7,559 nt of DNA from an uncultured Alphaproteobacteria bacterium (GCA_903837365.1 CAILUF010000029.1:1-7559), one strand, 5' to 3'. Positions 1-7,180 are shown, numbered from the stretch's first letter. Notes: generated by a model from the letters alone, not told the origin. Translations and numbers: made by a program.

Positions 1-22
1 GAAATGAAAAAATAAATCAATA

Positions 23-712
23 TTATTTTTTATTTTGCATAAATTGCAAAGCGATTTTAGCAACATTTTTCTGAGCTTCCTTTTTGGAATTACCCTTGGC
101 ATTAAAGGTTTCGTGATGATTTGGTAAAGTTAGAGTTGAGATAAAAATTGGTGCATGGTCAAATCCACCTTCCTTAATGGTTTGATATTGCGGAAGCTCT
201 TTACTACTGGCTTGAATCAATTCTTGTAATTGCGATATTGCATCTTGCGGAGGCTGATGATCTTGATGTAAATAATTTTGCCAAAATTTTAAAACAAAAT
301 TTTTAGCTTGTTCATAATTACTATCGAGATAAATTGCTCCAACTAAGGCTTCGAGAGTATTTTCCAAATTGCGTTTATTGCTTTTTCCACCTAATTTTTC
401 TTCACCAAAACTAAGTTGCAATACCTGATCTAAATTAATATCCAAAGCAATATTTGCCAATGTTTCGCCAGATACTAAATTGGCATGACGCTTAGAAAGT
501 GGACCTTCTGCTTCATTGCTAAATTTATGCATTAAAAATTCAGAAATAATTAACGACAAAACTTTATCGCCTAAAAATTCAAGTCGCTGATAATTGCTTT
601 TGATTTTTTTCTCTTTGCAAATACTTGGATGAGTAAGAGCCTCTTCGAGTAGAGAGAGATTAGTAAAATTGTAAGAAATTTTATTACAAAATTGAATTAA
701 ATCATTATTCAT
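23..712 (-). CDS. rnc: Ribonuclease III
   Basis: Double-strand-specific endoribonuclease that processes rRNA precursors and other structured RNAs in the cytoplasm. The protein has 229 residues, the normal family length. An N-terminal catalytic domain (about 1-150) carries the signature RLEFLGDKVL at 43-52, and a C-terminal double-stranded-RNA-binding domain spans about 157-226, ending in a lysine-rich KGNSKKEAQKNVAK segment. Aligned by eye to E. coli RNase III with a constant offset of 4, E41, D45, E65 and E117 correspond to E45, D49, E69 and E121 here. E38 is replaced by Q42 and D114 by N118. The ATG lies inside the end of lepB (8-base overlap), so translation is probably coupled; no Shine-Dalgarno sequence precedes it. 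It is the last visible gene of the gpmI-lepB-rnc unit. Only 22 bases follow its stop, so whether era comes next, as in many proteobacteria, cannot be seen. Confidence 0.96.
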   Translation of the reverse strand: MNNDLIQFCNKISYNFTNLSLLEEALTHPSICKEKKIKSNYQRLEFLGDKVLSLIISEFLMHKFSNEAEGPLSKRHANLVSGETLANIALDINLDQVLQLSFGEEKLGGKSNKRNLENTLEALVGAIYLDSNYEQAKNFVLKFWQNYLHQDHQPPQDAISQLQELIQASSKELPQYQTIKEGGFDHAPIFISTLTLPNHHETFNAKGNSKKEAQKNVAKIALQFMQNKK

Positions 713-1559
713 TGCTGATATTTTTAAAAATTCTTAAGAAGCGAATTGAATCGTTCCACAGCCAAAATTTCCAGAGCGCTTGCGCATTGGAAAAGAAAAT
801 TAGAGAAGCTTGTCCAACCAAATTTTCTTCAGGAACAAACCCTACATGATCAAGGAAACGACTATCCTGCGAATTATCGCGATTATCGCCCATCACAAAA
901 AAATGTCCGGCTGGAACTTCGTAAATACCGGTATTGTCTTGCTGGGTATTCGCCAAATCAAGAATGTGAATTTTTTTACCCTGTGGTAAAGTTTCAACAA
1001 ATTCATCAACGCTAATTTTTTCGCCATTAATTTGATCAATAAATTGGCCATCCTTGATTTTACTAACCTCAACGTCATTGATAAAGAGTTTTCCGGCGCG
1101 CATTTGAATGCGATCAAAAGGTAAGCCAATAATGCGTTTGATGTAGTTTATACTTGGATCGCTTGGATAGCGAAAAACTGCGATATCGCCTCTTTGCGGA
1201 GATTTATTAAAAATTCTGCCACTAAAAAAATTTATAGAAAATGGAAATGAATAACGCGAATATCCGTAAGCATATTTTTTTACAAAAACAAAATCACCAA
1301 CCAAAAGGGTTGGTTTCATTGATCCCGAAGGAATATGAAATGGTTCAAAAAAGAAAGAGCGAATTATTCCTGCCAATAAAATTGCCACAATTAAAGTTGA
1401 AAAAAAACCAGCTTCTTTTTTTGGTAAATTATTTTTACTTAATGATTTGGAAGGAAAAAATTTTGACAATAAAGATGATTTTAACCTAGAAAAATAAGGA
1501 TTAAAACCAGTAATAAAATCTAAAATTTTTTTAAAAGAAAATTTTTTGGCGTTGGGCAT
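705..1559 (-). CDS. lepB: Signal peptidase I
   Basis: Membrane-bound serine protease that removes signal peptides from exported preproteins on the outer face of the inner membrane. The protein has 284 residues. A basic N-terminal extension (about 1-50) precedes one clear membrane segment (about 53-70). The catalytic serine box IPSGSMKPTLLVGD puts the nucleophile at S80. The general-base lysine is K141 in YIKRIIGLP. Other conserved boxes are RGDIAVFRYP (123-132) and GDNRDNSQDSR (224-234). One oddity is GLPFD at 145-149, where the family usually has GLPGD. The hydrophobic, aromatic-rich C-terminus is typical of alphaproteobacterial versions. The ATG follows the gpmI stop after a single base, and the gene end overlaps rnc by 8 bases, so it is the middle gene of a tight operon. 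The lepB-rnc order is widely conserved in Alphaproteobacteria. No ribosome binding site is recognisable. Confidence 0.96.
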   Translation of the reverse strand: MPNAKKFSFKKILDFITGFNPYFSRLKSSLLSKFFPSKSLSKNNLPKKEAGFFSTLIVAILLAGIIRSFFFEPFHIPSGSMKPTLLVGDFVFVKKYAYGYSRYSFPFSINFFSGRIFNKSPQRGDIAVFRYPSDPSINYIKRIIGLPFDRIQMRAGKLFINDVEVSKIKDGQFIDQINGEKISVDEFVETLPQGKKIHILDLANTQQDNTGIYEVPAGHFFVMGDNRDNSQDSRFLDHVGFVPEENLVGQASLIFFSNAQALWKFWLWNDSIRFLRIFKNISNE

Positions 1560-1560
1560 T

Positions 1561-3072
1561 TTAATTTTTTTTAAAATTGATAAGGTTTTCCCCGGTCATT
1601 TCTTGGGGTTTAGGTATTTTTAATAATTGCAAAATTGATGGAGCAATATCGCAAAGTCCACCATTGGTTAATTCAAATAAATTAGATTCACGACTAATCA
1701 AAATAAATGGAACAGGGTTAGTGGTATGAGCGGTATGAGGTTGATTATGTTCGTCAATCATACATTCAACATTGCCATGATCTGCAGAAATTAATAAAAC
1801 ACCATCCTGCGCTAAAATTGCTTTTTCTAAAATTCCCAATTGATAGTCAATGGCTTCGCAAGCCTTTATTGAAGCGGTGATCAGACCCGAATGACCAACC
1901 ATGTCAGTATTGGCATAATTTACTAAAATAAAATCATACTTATTGCTTTCTATTGCTTTACAAAGATTTTCACCAATTTCTATTGATGACATTTCGGGCT
2001 TGAGATCGTAGGTTGCAACATTTGGCGAGGGAACTAAAATCCGATTTTCATTATTAAATTCTTGTTCCTGTCCGCAAGAAAAAAAGAAAGTAACATGAGC
2101 ATATTTTTCAGTTTCAGCGATGCGCAATTGGGTTAAATTATTATTGGCTAAAATTTCTGGTAATGAATTTTTAATTTTAGTTTTGGGAAATAAAACGCGA
2201 TAAAATTTATTAAGATCAGGCGAGTATTGCGTAAGGCCGAGAGCTGAAGAAAATTTTTTACTTTCAGCAAGTTTTTGTGAAATTTGTCGAGCACGATCGG
2301 CGCGAAAATTGCAAAAAATTAATCCATCATTTTCATTTACACCCTTGAAATTATTAATCACGCAAGGCTTAACAAATTCGTCAGTAATGTTTTGCGCATA
2401 AGAATTGGTGATAACCTCAGATGGAGTTTTAAAATTTTCACCAAATCCAAATAAAATTGCATCAACTGCAAGCTTAATGCGATCCCATTTTTGATCGCGA
2501 TCCATGCTGTAATAGCGTCCGCAAATGGTTGCAATGTTAAAGTTTTTTAATTTTTCTAAAAATTTCAAAGCGCTTTTTTGCGCAACATCACGACCATCAA
2601 GAAAGGCGTGAATTAAAACTTTTACATGATTTTTTTGTAAAAAATCGCCAAGAAAAATAATATGATCAAGATGCGAATGAACACCACCATCCGATATTAA
2701 ACCTAAGAGGTGACAGGTTTTATCGCTATTTTTAAAATTATCAATTAAGGCGAGTAAATCAGTATTATTTTCGAAACTACCATCTTTGATGGCATTATTT
2801 ATGCGCGGTAAATCTTGATAAATAATTCTTCCCGCTCCGATTGTCATATGTCCAACTTCAGAATTGCCGATTTGTTCATCAGGAAGACCAACGGCAAGGC
2901 CAGAAGTTTCTAGTTGTGAGAGTGGATAATTTTTTAAAATGCGTTGATAATTTGGCATTTTAGCTTCGGCAATAGCATTGGATTTAATTTGATTTGAAGT
3001 CTTTTCATCAGCAATCCCAAAGCCATCTAAGATGCATAATAAAATTGGTTTTTTTATATTATTTTTTAACAT
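1561..3072 (-). CDS. gpmI: 2,3-bisphosphoglycerate-independent phosphoglycerate mutase
   Basis: Cytoplasmic metalloenzyme interconverting 3- and 2-phosphoglycerate in lower glycolysis and gluconeogenesis, through a phosphoserine intermediate. At 503 residues it is close to the usual length of about 510. Alkaline-phosphatase-superfamily metal ligands and catalytic residues are visible in order: D16 in ILDGFG, nucleophile S71 in GNSEVGH, GGVHSHLDH (129-137), SMDRDQKWDR (189-198), FRADRARQ (256-263), D390 and H394 in NTDMVGHSG, D431 and H432 in SADHGN, and H449 in HTTNPVP. The central PSPNVATYDLKPEMS segment is also characteristic. Nothing essential seems missing, so I expect an active enzyme. 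It is the first gene of the gpmI-lepB-rnc unit. Its leader (3073-3110) is very AT-rich and shows no convincing promoter or Shine-Dalgarno sequence. A complete gene argues against the genus Rickettsia, which lacks glycolysis. Confidence 0.97.
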   Translation of the reverse strand: MLKNNIKKPILLCILDGFGIADEKTSNQIKSNAIAEAKMPNYQRILKNYPLSQLETSGLAVGLPDEQIGNSEVGHMTIGAGRIIYQDLPRINNAIKDGSFENNTDLLALIDNFKNSDKTCHLLGLISDGGVHSHLDHIIFLGDFLQKNHVKVLIHAFLDGRDVAQKSALKFLEKLKNFNIATICGRYYSMDRDQKWDRIKLAVDAILFGFGENFKTPSEVITNSYAQNITDEFVKPCVINNFKGVNENDGLIFCNFRADRARQISQKLAESKKFSSALGLTQYSPDLNKFYRVLFPKTKIKNSLPEILANNNLTQLRIAETEKYAHVTFFFSCGQEQEFNNENRILVPSPNVATYDLKPEMSSIEIGENLCKAIESNKYDFILVNYANTDMVGHSGLITASIKACEAIDYQLGILEKAILAQDGVLLISADHGNVECMIDEHNQPHTAHTTNPVPFILISRESNLFELTNGGLCDIAPSILQLLKIPKPQEMTGENLINFKKN

Positions 3073-3110
3073 TTTCTAACTTAAAATATTAATAACTAAC
3101 TAAATTGATT

Positions 3111-3132
3111 AAAAAAAATAGTTTTTACTATT
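3111..3132 (-). terminator. Weak intrinsic terminator after speDE
   Basis: On the minus strand a perfect 6-bp stem AATAGT / ACTATT with an AAAA loop begins one base after the speDE stop codon and runs directly into a T tract (eight Ts counting the last two of the stem). The placement and T run fit a Rho-independent terminator. The stem has one G-C pair per arm, so it is weak and read-through into gpmI is possible. Confidence 0.5.
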
Positions 3133-3133
3133 C

Positions 3134-4426
3134 TTAACTAATTAAATTTTTTACAAAATTTGGTAAAGCAAAGCTGCCTAGACGTACTTGCGAATTGTAA
3201 TAACGCAAATTTTGCTTAGCAACAAATTCATCAATTGCGGTATTATTGGTGATTTTTTCAAGTTGATAATTTTGCTGTGAATTTTTAATGCCATACTGAA
3301 ATGACCACATGCCGGTTGGATAGGTTGGGATAAAGAAAAGTGAAACATTCGTTTTATTTTTGCCAAAAATATTTTTTAAAGTTGAGTTTAATTCAACAAA
3401 AACTTTTTCATTAAATTTTGGCGATTCACCTTGCGAAACAAGAATGCCATCATCTTTCAAAGCTCGGTAACAATTTTTATAAAACTCAACGCTAAATAAA
3501 CCTTGCGCTGGACCAACAGGATCAGAACCATCAACGATAATAATATCGTAAAAATTATCAGGAGCATTTTTAACAAATGAAATTCCATCAGCAACAATCA
3601 GTTCAAGCTTAGGATTATCAAGTGCGCAAGCAATTTCTGGTAAATGTTTTTTACAAGCTTCGATAACCTCATTATCAATTTCAACCATGGTTACTTTTTT
3701 GACGTTTTCATGTCTTAAAATTTCTCGAACGGTTCCACCATCGCCTCCACCAATGACCAGAATATTTTGCGGATTATGATGAGTAAACATGGCGATATGA
3801 CTAATCATTTCGTGATAGTGATATTCGTCTTTTTGTGTGGTCATTACCATATTATCAAGGGTAAGTATTTTCCCATATTTGTAACTCTCTAAAATACGAA
3901 CCCTTTGAAATGGGGATTGCTGATCGTGGAGAATTTCACCAGTATAGCGAAGTGATAAAGCTTGATCTTCATCCTTATCGGTGAACCAAACATTGCGAGT
4001 ATGAAAATCAGGATTGCGCCATTGATTGGTACTGCTCTTGTCAATATTGCTAATTTTAAAATCGCTGCGTTTCAGCAAATTTACTGATCCACGTTTCATT
4101 TCAATTGCCGAATATGAGTCAGAGCCAAAAGATTTTTTAAGATAATCAAAAGAAATCCACGCATCAATTTCGCCACAAGTAAAAAGATCAACTGCGGAAT
4201 ATCCCCATTCTGGCCAAGTGTGAATTGCCAAGTGACTTTCTTGAATAACTACAACTCCCGAAACTCCGTAAGGAGAAAAATGGTGAAAGGTTGAATTTAT
4301 GACCGTTGCGCCTGCTTTAGACGCAGCGTCAACCATGTTTTTTTCGATAGTTGCAACATCGTTTAAAATCGCTGGATCGCAATTCATAAACTCAATCAAA
4401 ATATGATTGCCTAGAGCTTTATTCAT
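3134..4426 (-). CDS. speDE: AdoMet decarboxylase-spermidine synthase fusion
   Basis: A single 430-residue chain joins two consecutive steps of spermidine synthesis. Residues 1 to about 120 form a small class 1b prokaryotic S-adenosylmethionine decarboxylase. E63-S64 in [12 protein letters not shown] is the expected self-cleavage site, where S64 would become the pyruvoyl group; H69 and C84 (DLFTCGE) match the processing and catalytic residues. After a linker (about 121-150), a spermidine synthase domain (about 151-430) shows QSPFQ (170-174), DEYHYHEM (200-207), the nucleotide-binding loop GGGDGG (226-231), E249 in VEID, D280 in VADG, and catalytic D299 in VDGSDPVGP. The first domain makes decarboxylated AdoMet and the second transfers its aminopropyl group to putrescine. 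No putrescine-forming gene is nearby, so putrescine may come from elsewhere in the genome or be imported (inference). Self-cleavage would leave a 63-residue beta chain and an alpha chain that still carries the synthase. The gene probably has its own promoter and terminator. Confidence 0.95.
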   Translation of the reverse strand: MNKALGNHILIEFMNCDPAILNDVATIEKNMVDAASKAGATVINSTFHHFSPYGVSGVVVIQESHLAIHTWPEWGYSAVDLFTCGEIDAWISFDYLKKSFGSDSYSAIEMKRGSVNLLKRSDFKISNIDKSSTNQWRNPDFHTRNVWFTDKDEDQALSLRYTGEILHDQQSPFQRVRILESYKYGKILTLDNMVMTTQKDEYHYHEMISHIAMFTHHNPQNILVIGGGDGGTVREILRHENVKKVTMVEIDNEVIEACKKHLPEIACALDNPKLELIVADGISFVKNAPDNFYDIIIVDGSDPVGPAQGLFSVEFYKNCYRALKDDGILVSQGESPKFNEKVFVELNSTLKNIFGKNKTNVSLFFIPTYPTGMWSFQYGIKNSQQNYQLEKITNNTAIDEFVAKQNLRYYNSQVRLGSFALPNFVKNLIS

Positions 4427-4469
4427 GTTGATTTAAAATAATGGAATTAGAAATTTCAAAAGGAGGTTA

Positions 4470-4497
4470 AAAATAATTGTAATTGCTAATTAGTCAA
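4470..4497 (-). promoter_or_regulatory. Candidate sigma70 promoter for speDE
   Basis: In the 126-base spacer between proS and speDE, the minus strand carries TTGACT (4497-4492), five of six matches to the -35 consensus, then 16 bases and TATTTT (4475-4470), four of six for -10. A transcript would start near 4463 and have a leader of roughly 35-40 bases before the speDE ATG. In such AT-rich DNA chance matches are common, so this is only a candidate. No riboswitch-like fold was recognised in the spacer. Confidence 0.4.
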
Positions 4498-4552
4498 GTT
4501 TTTTATCAAGTCTTTTAGCTGTAAGTTAAAAGCGATTTTGATTTTTTAAAAT

Positions 4553-5833
4553 TTAAATTTGCGAGAGATTAATTTCTTTCTTTTCGCCAGTTTTACGATC
4601 TTTAACTTCAACCATACCAAGATTTAATGATTTTGGTCCAACAATAATTTGCTTTGGAATGCCGATTAAATCAGCAACAGCGAACTTTTGGCCAAGACTA
4701 TTTGCAGTATCATCGTAAAGAACTTCAATGCCTTGATTTTGCATTTTGTGATAAATTTCTTCGCAAGCTTTGTTGCAGTTTTCGTCATTATTGCGAATGT
4801 TGATGAGCATTACTGCAAAAGGCGCGAGAGCCTCTGGCCAGATAATTCCTTTGTCATCGTGATTTGCTTCGATTGTTGCCGAAACTACGCGTGAAACTCC
4901 GATTCCGTAAGATCCCATATTCGGATAAATTTTTTGTGAATTTGCACCTAATACGCTAGCTTGCAAAGCTTGTGAATATTTTAAGCCGAAATTAAAAATT
5001 TGTCCAACTTCAATTCCGCGTCTTGAAACTAATTGATCGGCTGGAACCGGGCAATTATGCGGATCATGAAGATCATCAGCTGTGGCATAAATTTTTTGCA
5101 AAGATTGAATATCGAAATCAGTTTTTGTGGAATTATTTTCAAAAACTTCGTCAAGTTTTTTATCGTAAAAAATTGCACTTTCGCCAACGTCAGCAAGAAT
5201 ATGAAACTCATGAGATAAATCGCCACCGATCGCTCCCGTATCAGCTCGCAAAGCGATTGGATTTAAACCCATTCGTAAGAAAATTTTGTAATAAGTTTCA
5301 TACATCAAATTGTAAGTTTTGCGAGCATTTTCTTCGTCAATATCAAACGAATAAGAATCTTTCATTAAAAATTCTCGACCACGCATCAAACCAAATCTTG
5401 GACGAATTTCATCGCGAAATTTCCAATTAATTTGGTAAAAATTTTTCGGTAAATCTTTGTAAGAATTTATATTTTTACGAAATAAATCGGTGATAACTTC
5501 TTCATGAGTTGGGCCATACAAAATATCGCGATCGTGACGATCTTTAATGCGCAACATTTCTTTGCCGTAAGCATCATATCGACCAGATTCGATCCATAAT
5601 TCTGCGGGTTGGATCGTTGGCATTAGGACTTCCAACGCTCCAGCTTTATCCATTTCTTGACGAATAATATTTTCAATTTTACGAAGCACTCTAAGACCCA
5701 AGGGAAGCCAGCTGTAAATGCCTGACGCGGTTTGGCGAATCATGCCAGCGCGTAGTAAAAGTTGGTGCGATATAATCGTAGCTTCAAGAGGATTTTCCTT
5801 AAGAGTTGGTAAAAAATAATTTGATAAACGCAT
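4553..5833 (-). CDS. proS: Prolyl-tRNA synthetase, short form without editing insertion
   Basis: Class II aminoacyl-tRNA synthetase that charges tRNA-Pro in the cytoplasm. The 426 residues start with MRLSNYFLPTLKE, typical for ProRS. Motif 1 lies around 44-72 (PLGLRVL to LEVLMP). Motif 2 is KFRDEIRPRFGLMRGREF (138-155) followed by LMKDSYSF. Motif 3 is GSYGIGVSR (307-315). The anticodon-binding domain covers about 335-426 and includes VLYDDT and DLIGIPKQIIVGPK. The E. coli-type enzyme has about 570 residues because a large editing domain sits between motifs 2 and 3. Here only about 150 residues separate them, the compact form found in Alphaproteobacteria, Rickettsiales included. The ATG lies 4 bases after the stop of the upstream esterase, so the two are probably co-transcribed. 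No Shine-Dalgarno sequence precedes the start, and no strong terminator follows the stop. Confidence 0.97.
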   Translation of the reverse strand: MRLSNYFLPTLKENPLEATIISHQLLLRAGMIRQTASGIYSWLPLGLRVLRKIENIIRQEMDKAGALEVLMPTIQPAELWIESGRYDAYGKEMLRIKDRHDRDILYGPTHEEVITDLFRKNINSYKDLPKNFYQINWKFRDEIRPRFGLMRGREFLMKDSYSFDIDEENARKTYNLMYETYYKIFLRMGLNPIALRADTGAIGGDLSHEFHILADVGESAIFYDKKLDEVFENNSTKTDFDIQSLQKIYATADDLHDPHNCPVPADQLVSRRGIEVGQIFNFGLKYSQALQASVLGANSQKIYPNMGSYGIGVSRVVSATIEANHDDKGIIWPEALAPFAVMLINIRNNDENCNKACEEIYHKMQNQGIEVLYDDTANSLGQKFAVADLIGIPKQIIVGPKSLNLGMVEVKDRKTGEKKEINLSQI

Positions 5834-5837
5834 ATTT

Positions 5838-6488
5838 TTATTTAGTAATTGATTTAATAAAATGTTTGGCGATGTTTATTCCTCTAAGATCAATGGCGTG
5901 ATCAAGATTATCTAAGCCGTGAGATTCAAAAGGAATTTGTAACTTTGTTAAAATTTTTTGAGCTTCTAAAAAATTATCAAAGTCTAGTACGGAATCATCT
6001 TGCCCATGGATTAAACAGGTTTTGGTTTTGGATATTATTTGTTCACCAATACTAGTTGGTTCTATTATTTTACCAGAAAAGCTAATAACTCCTGCTAATT
6101 GTTGATCAGAAATCATTGCTTGATAATTTGCCATCATTGAACCTTGCGAAAAGCCGATAAGAATCAGTTCGCGGTGTTTTAGTTTGAAGCGAGTTAATTG
6201 TTCATTTAAAAAATTTTGTAAAATTTTATTGGCATTTTTTATTTCATTACTAAGTTTTTCTAGAGATTTTCTTTGGTCTTTTTCATAAAGTGAAAACCAT
6301 TGATAAGCGTTGGGAAATCTGCCTTCCCAAGGTTCAATTGCATTTGGCGATAAATAAAAAGCTTGCGGTAAAACTTCTGCAAAATCATCAGCTAGAGTAA
6401 TCAAATTTTGACCATTTGCACCATAGCCATGTAAAAAAACCACTAGATATTTTGGGTCTTTGCTTATAGAATATTCGTAAAATTTCAT
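5838..6488 (-). CDS. Phospholipase/carboxylesterase-family serine hydrolase
   Basis: Alpha/beta-hydrolase of the family that contains bacterial carboxylesterase EstB-type proteins and eukaryotic acyl-protein thioesterases. The length of 216 residues is normal for the family. Visible features are the oxyanion-hole strand and loop VVFLHGYGANG (16-26), the substrate-side segment YQWFSL (62-67), the nucleophile elbow GFSQGS with S114, the acid D165 in HGQDDSV, and the histidine H197 in NLDHAID. The triad is intact, so an active esterase, acyl hydrolase or thioesterase is likely. The substrate cannot be read from the sequence and no gene symbol is justified. There is no signal peptide or membrane segment, so it should be cytoplasmic. 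It is the first gene of a pair with proS (4-base gap) and lies divergent to ccmA, with 46 bases between the two start codons. Confidence 0.9.
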   Translation of the reverse strand: MKFYEYSISKDPKYLVVFLHGYGANGQNLITLADDFAEVLPQAFYLSPNAIEPWEGRFPNAYQWFSLYEKDQRKSLEKLSNEIKNANKILQNFLNEQLTRFKLKHRELILIGFSQGSMMANYQAMISDQQLAGVISFSGKIIEPTSIGEQIISKTKTCLIHGQDDSVLDFDNFLEAQKILTKLQIPFESHGLDNLDHAIDLRGINIAKHFIKSITK

Positions 6489-6534
6489 ATCAATTTAATC
6501 GTTTAACATTGCTCTTAAATTTAAAAATAATTTT
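6489..6534. promoter_or_regulatory. Divergent spacer between esterase-proS and ccmA
   Basis: These 46 very AT-rich bases separate two divergent start codons, so the 5' ends of both transcription units, and possibly their promoters, lie here or just inside the opposite gene. I see no clear -35/-10 pair, operator palindrome or Shine-Dalgarno sequence for either gene. The label rests on gene orientation only. Confidence 0.35.
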
Positions 6535-7143
6535 ATGCTAACTTGTGATAATCTAACACTATTTAAAGATAACAAGAAAATTTTTAGCAATCTAGGATTT
6601 TCACTGAGTACATCATCAGCGCTTATAATTACAGGTGGAAATGGCAGTGGTAAAACTTCGCTTCTTAAAATTATTGCCGGAATTATGTCTGCACAAAATG
6701 GTAAAATTTTTTGGGGATTACGCGATGTTGAAGAAATTCGCGATATTTTCAATGGCGATATGCAATTTATCGGTCACAAAAATTTTTTAAAACAAGAATT
6801 AACGGTTTTTGAAAATCTAGAATTTTATGCAAAATTAGCTGATACGCAAATGGCCTTGAGTTCGGCTTTAAGTTTTTTTGAATTAAATGAAATTGCTGAT
6901 CAAAAAGTCAAAAGCCTATCGGCAGGAGTTCAGATGCGCGTAAGGTTAGCACGCTTACTTGCCTGTCCTGCAACATTATGGCTTCTTGATGAACCTTCAA
7001 CCAATTTAGATTTGGCAAATAAACAAAAACTCCATGGCTTAATCAAATCGCGTATCAAAGAGGAAGGTGTTGTTTTGATAGCAACTCACGATGAAATGTT
7101 TTTTGATTTAGGTGTAAAATTAAATGTTGAAGATTTTAAATAA
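6535..7143 (+). CDS. ccmA: Heme exporter ATP-binding protein CcmA
   Basis: ATP-binding subunit of the CcmAB(CD) ABC transporter of cytochrome c maturation system I, which drives release of holo-CcmE for heme delivery to apocytochromes on the periplasmic side. It has 202 residues, the usual CcmA length, and is a bare nucleotide-binding domain. Visible features are Walker A GGNGSGKTS (34-42), the Q-loop region MQFIGHKNFLKQELT (76-90), ABC signature LSAGVQMRVRLARL (128-141), Walker B LWLLDEPS (148-155), and the H-loop ATHDE with H185. The FIGH...ELTVFENLEFYAKL stretch and LSAG rather than LSGG are typical of CcmA compared with other ABC ATPases. No ccmB follows; the next gene is convergent and unrelated, so CcmA is separated from its membrane partner here. 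It is the only plus-strand gene. Bases 7001-7119 of this gene recur exactly at the right end of the window. Confidence 0.92.
   Translation: MLTCDNLTLFKDNKKIFSNLGFSLSTSSALIITGGNGSGKTSLLKIIAGIMSAQNGKIFWGLRDVEEIRDIFNGDMQFIGHKNFLKQELTVFENLEFYAKLADTQMALSSALSFFELNEIADQKVKSLSAGVQMRVRLARLLACPATLWLLDEPSTNLDLANKQKLHGLIKSRIKEEGVVLIATHDEMFFDLGVKLNVEDFK
7001..7119 (+). repeat. 119-bp direct repeat, copy 1 (inside ccmA)
   Basis: Every base from 7001 to 7119 recurs at 7441-7559, an offset of 440. This copy is in its natural context: it encodes the CcmA segment from just after Walker B (about residue 156) to near residue 195, in an unbroken frame with family-typical sequence on both sides. It is therefore the authentic copy. 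Confidence 0.97.
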
Positions 7144-7180
7144 GAATTATTGTAATTTGATTAAAACTAACAAGGTTATT

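Noticed and set aside
1..22. Start of a gene downstream of rnc, such as era
   Set aside because: The 22 bases left of the rnc stop contain no start codon on the minus strand and are too few to judge.
746..1489. Plus-strand and alternative-frame reading frames inside lepB
   Set aside because: They overlap conserved signal peptidase boxes in the correct frame and show no protein family features.
3073..3110. Promoter for the gpmI operon in the short leader
   Set aside because: Only a TATTTT-like -10 can be proposed and the best -35 at proper spacing matches three of six bases, which is chance level in such AT-rich DNA.
4483..4518. Possible 11-codon plus-strand leader peptide (TTG start) after the AGGAGG at 4461-4466
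   Set aside because: The start is 16 bases from the AGGAGG, beyond normal spacing, uses a rare start codon, and no plus-strand gene follows that it could regulate.
4512..4532. Inverted repeat CTTTTAGC / GTTAAAAG after proS as a terminator
   Set aside because: The stem has a mismatch on the proS strand, is mostly A/T, and is not followed by a T tract in either direction close to the stem. It is too weak to call.
5023..5430. Long plus-strand reading frame of 135 codons inside proS
   Set aside because: It lies entirely antisense to a clearly conserved proS segment, has low-complexity composition and no recognisable domain. It is a shadow of the proS codon pattern.
6495..6752. Minus-strand reading frame opposite the start of ccmA
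   Set aside because: It covers the Walker A region of ccmA antisense, has no family features, and its end runs into the esterase leader. CcmA is the real gene.
7144..7180. Bidirectional terminator between convergent ccmA and the rlmJ-like gene
   Set aside because: No stem of useful length followed by a T tract was found in these 37 bases on either strand.
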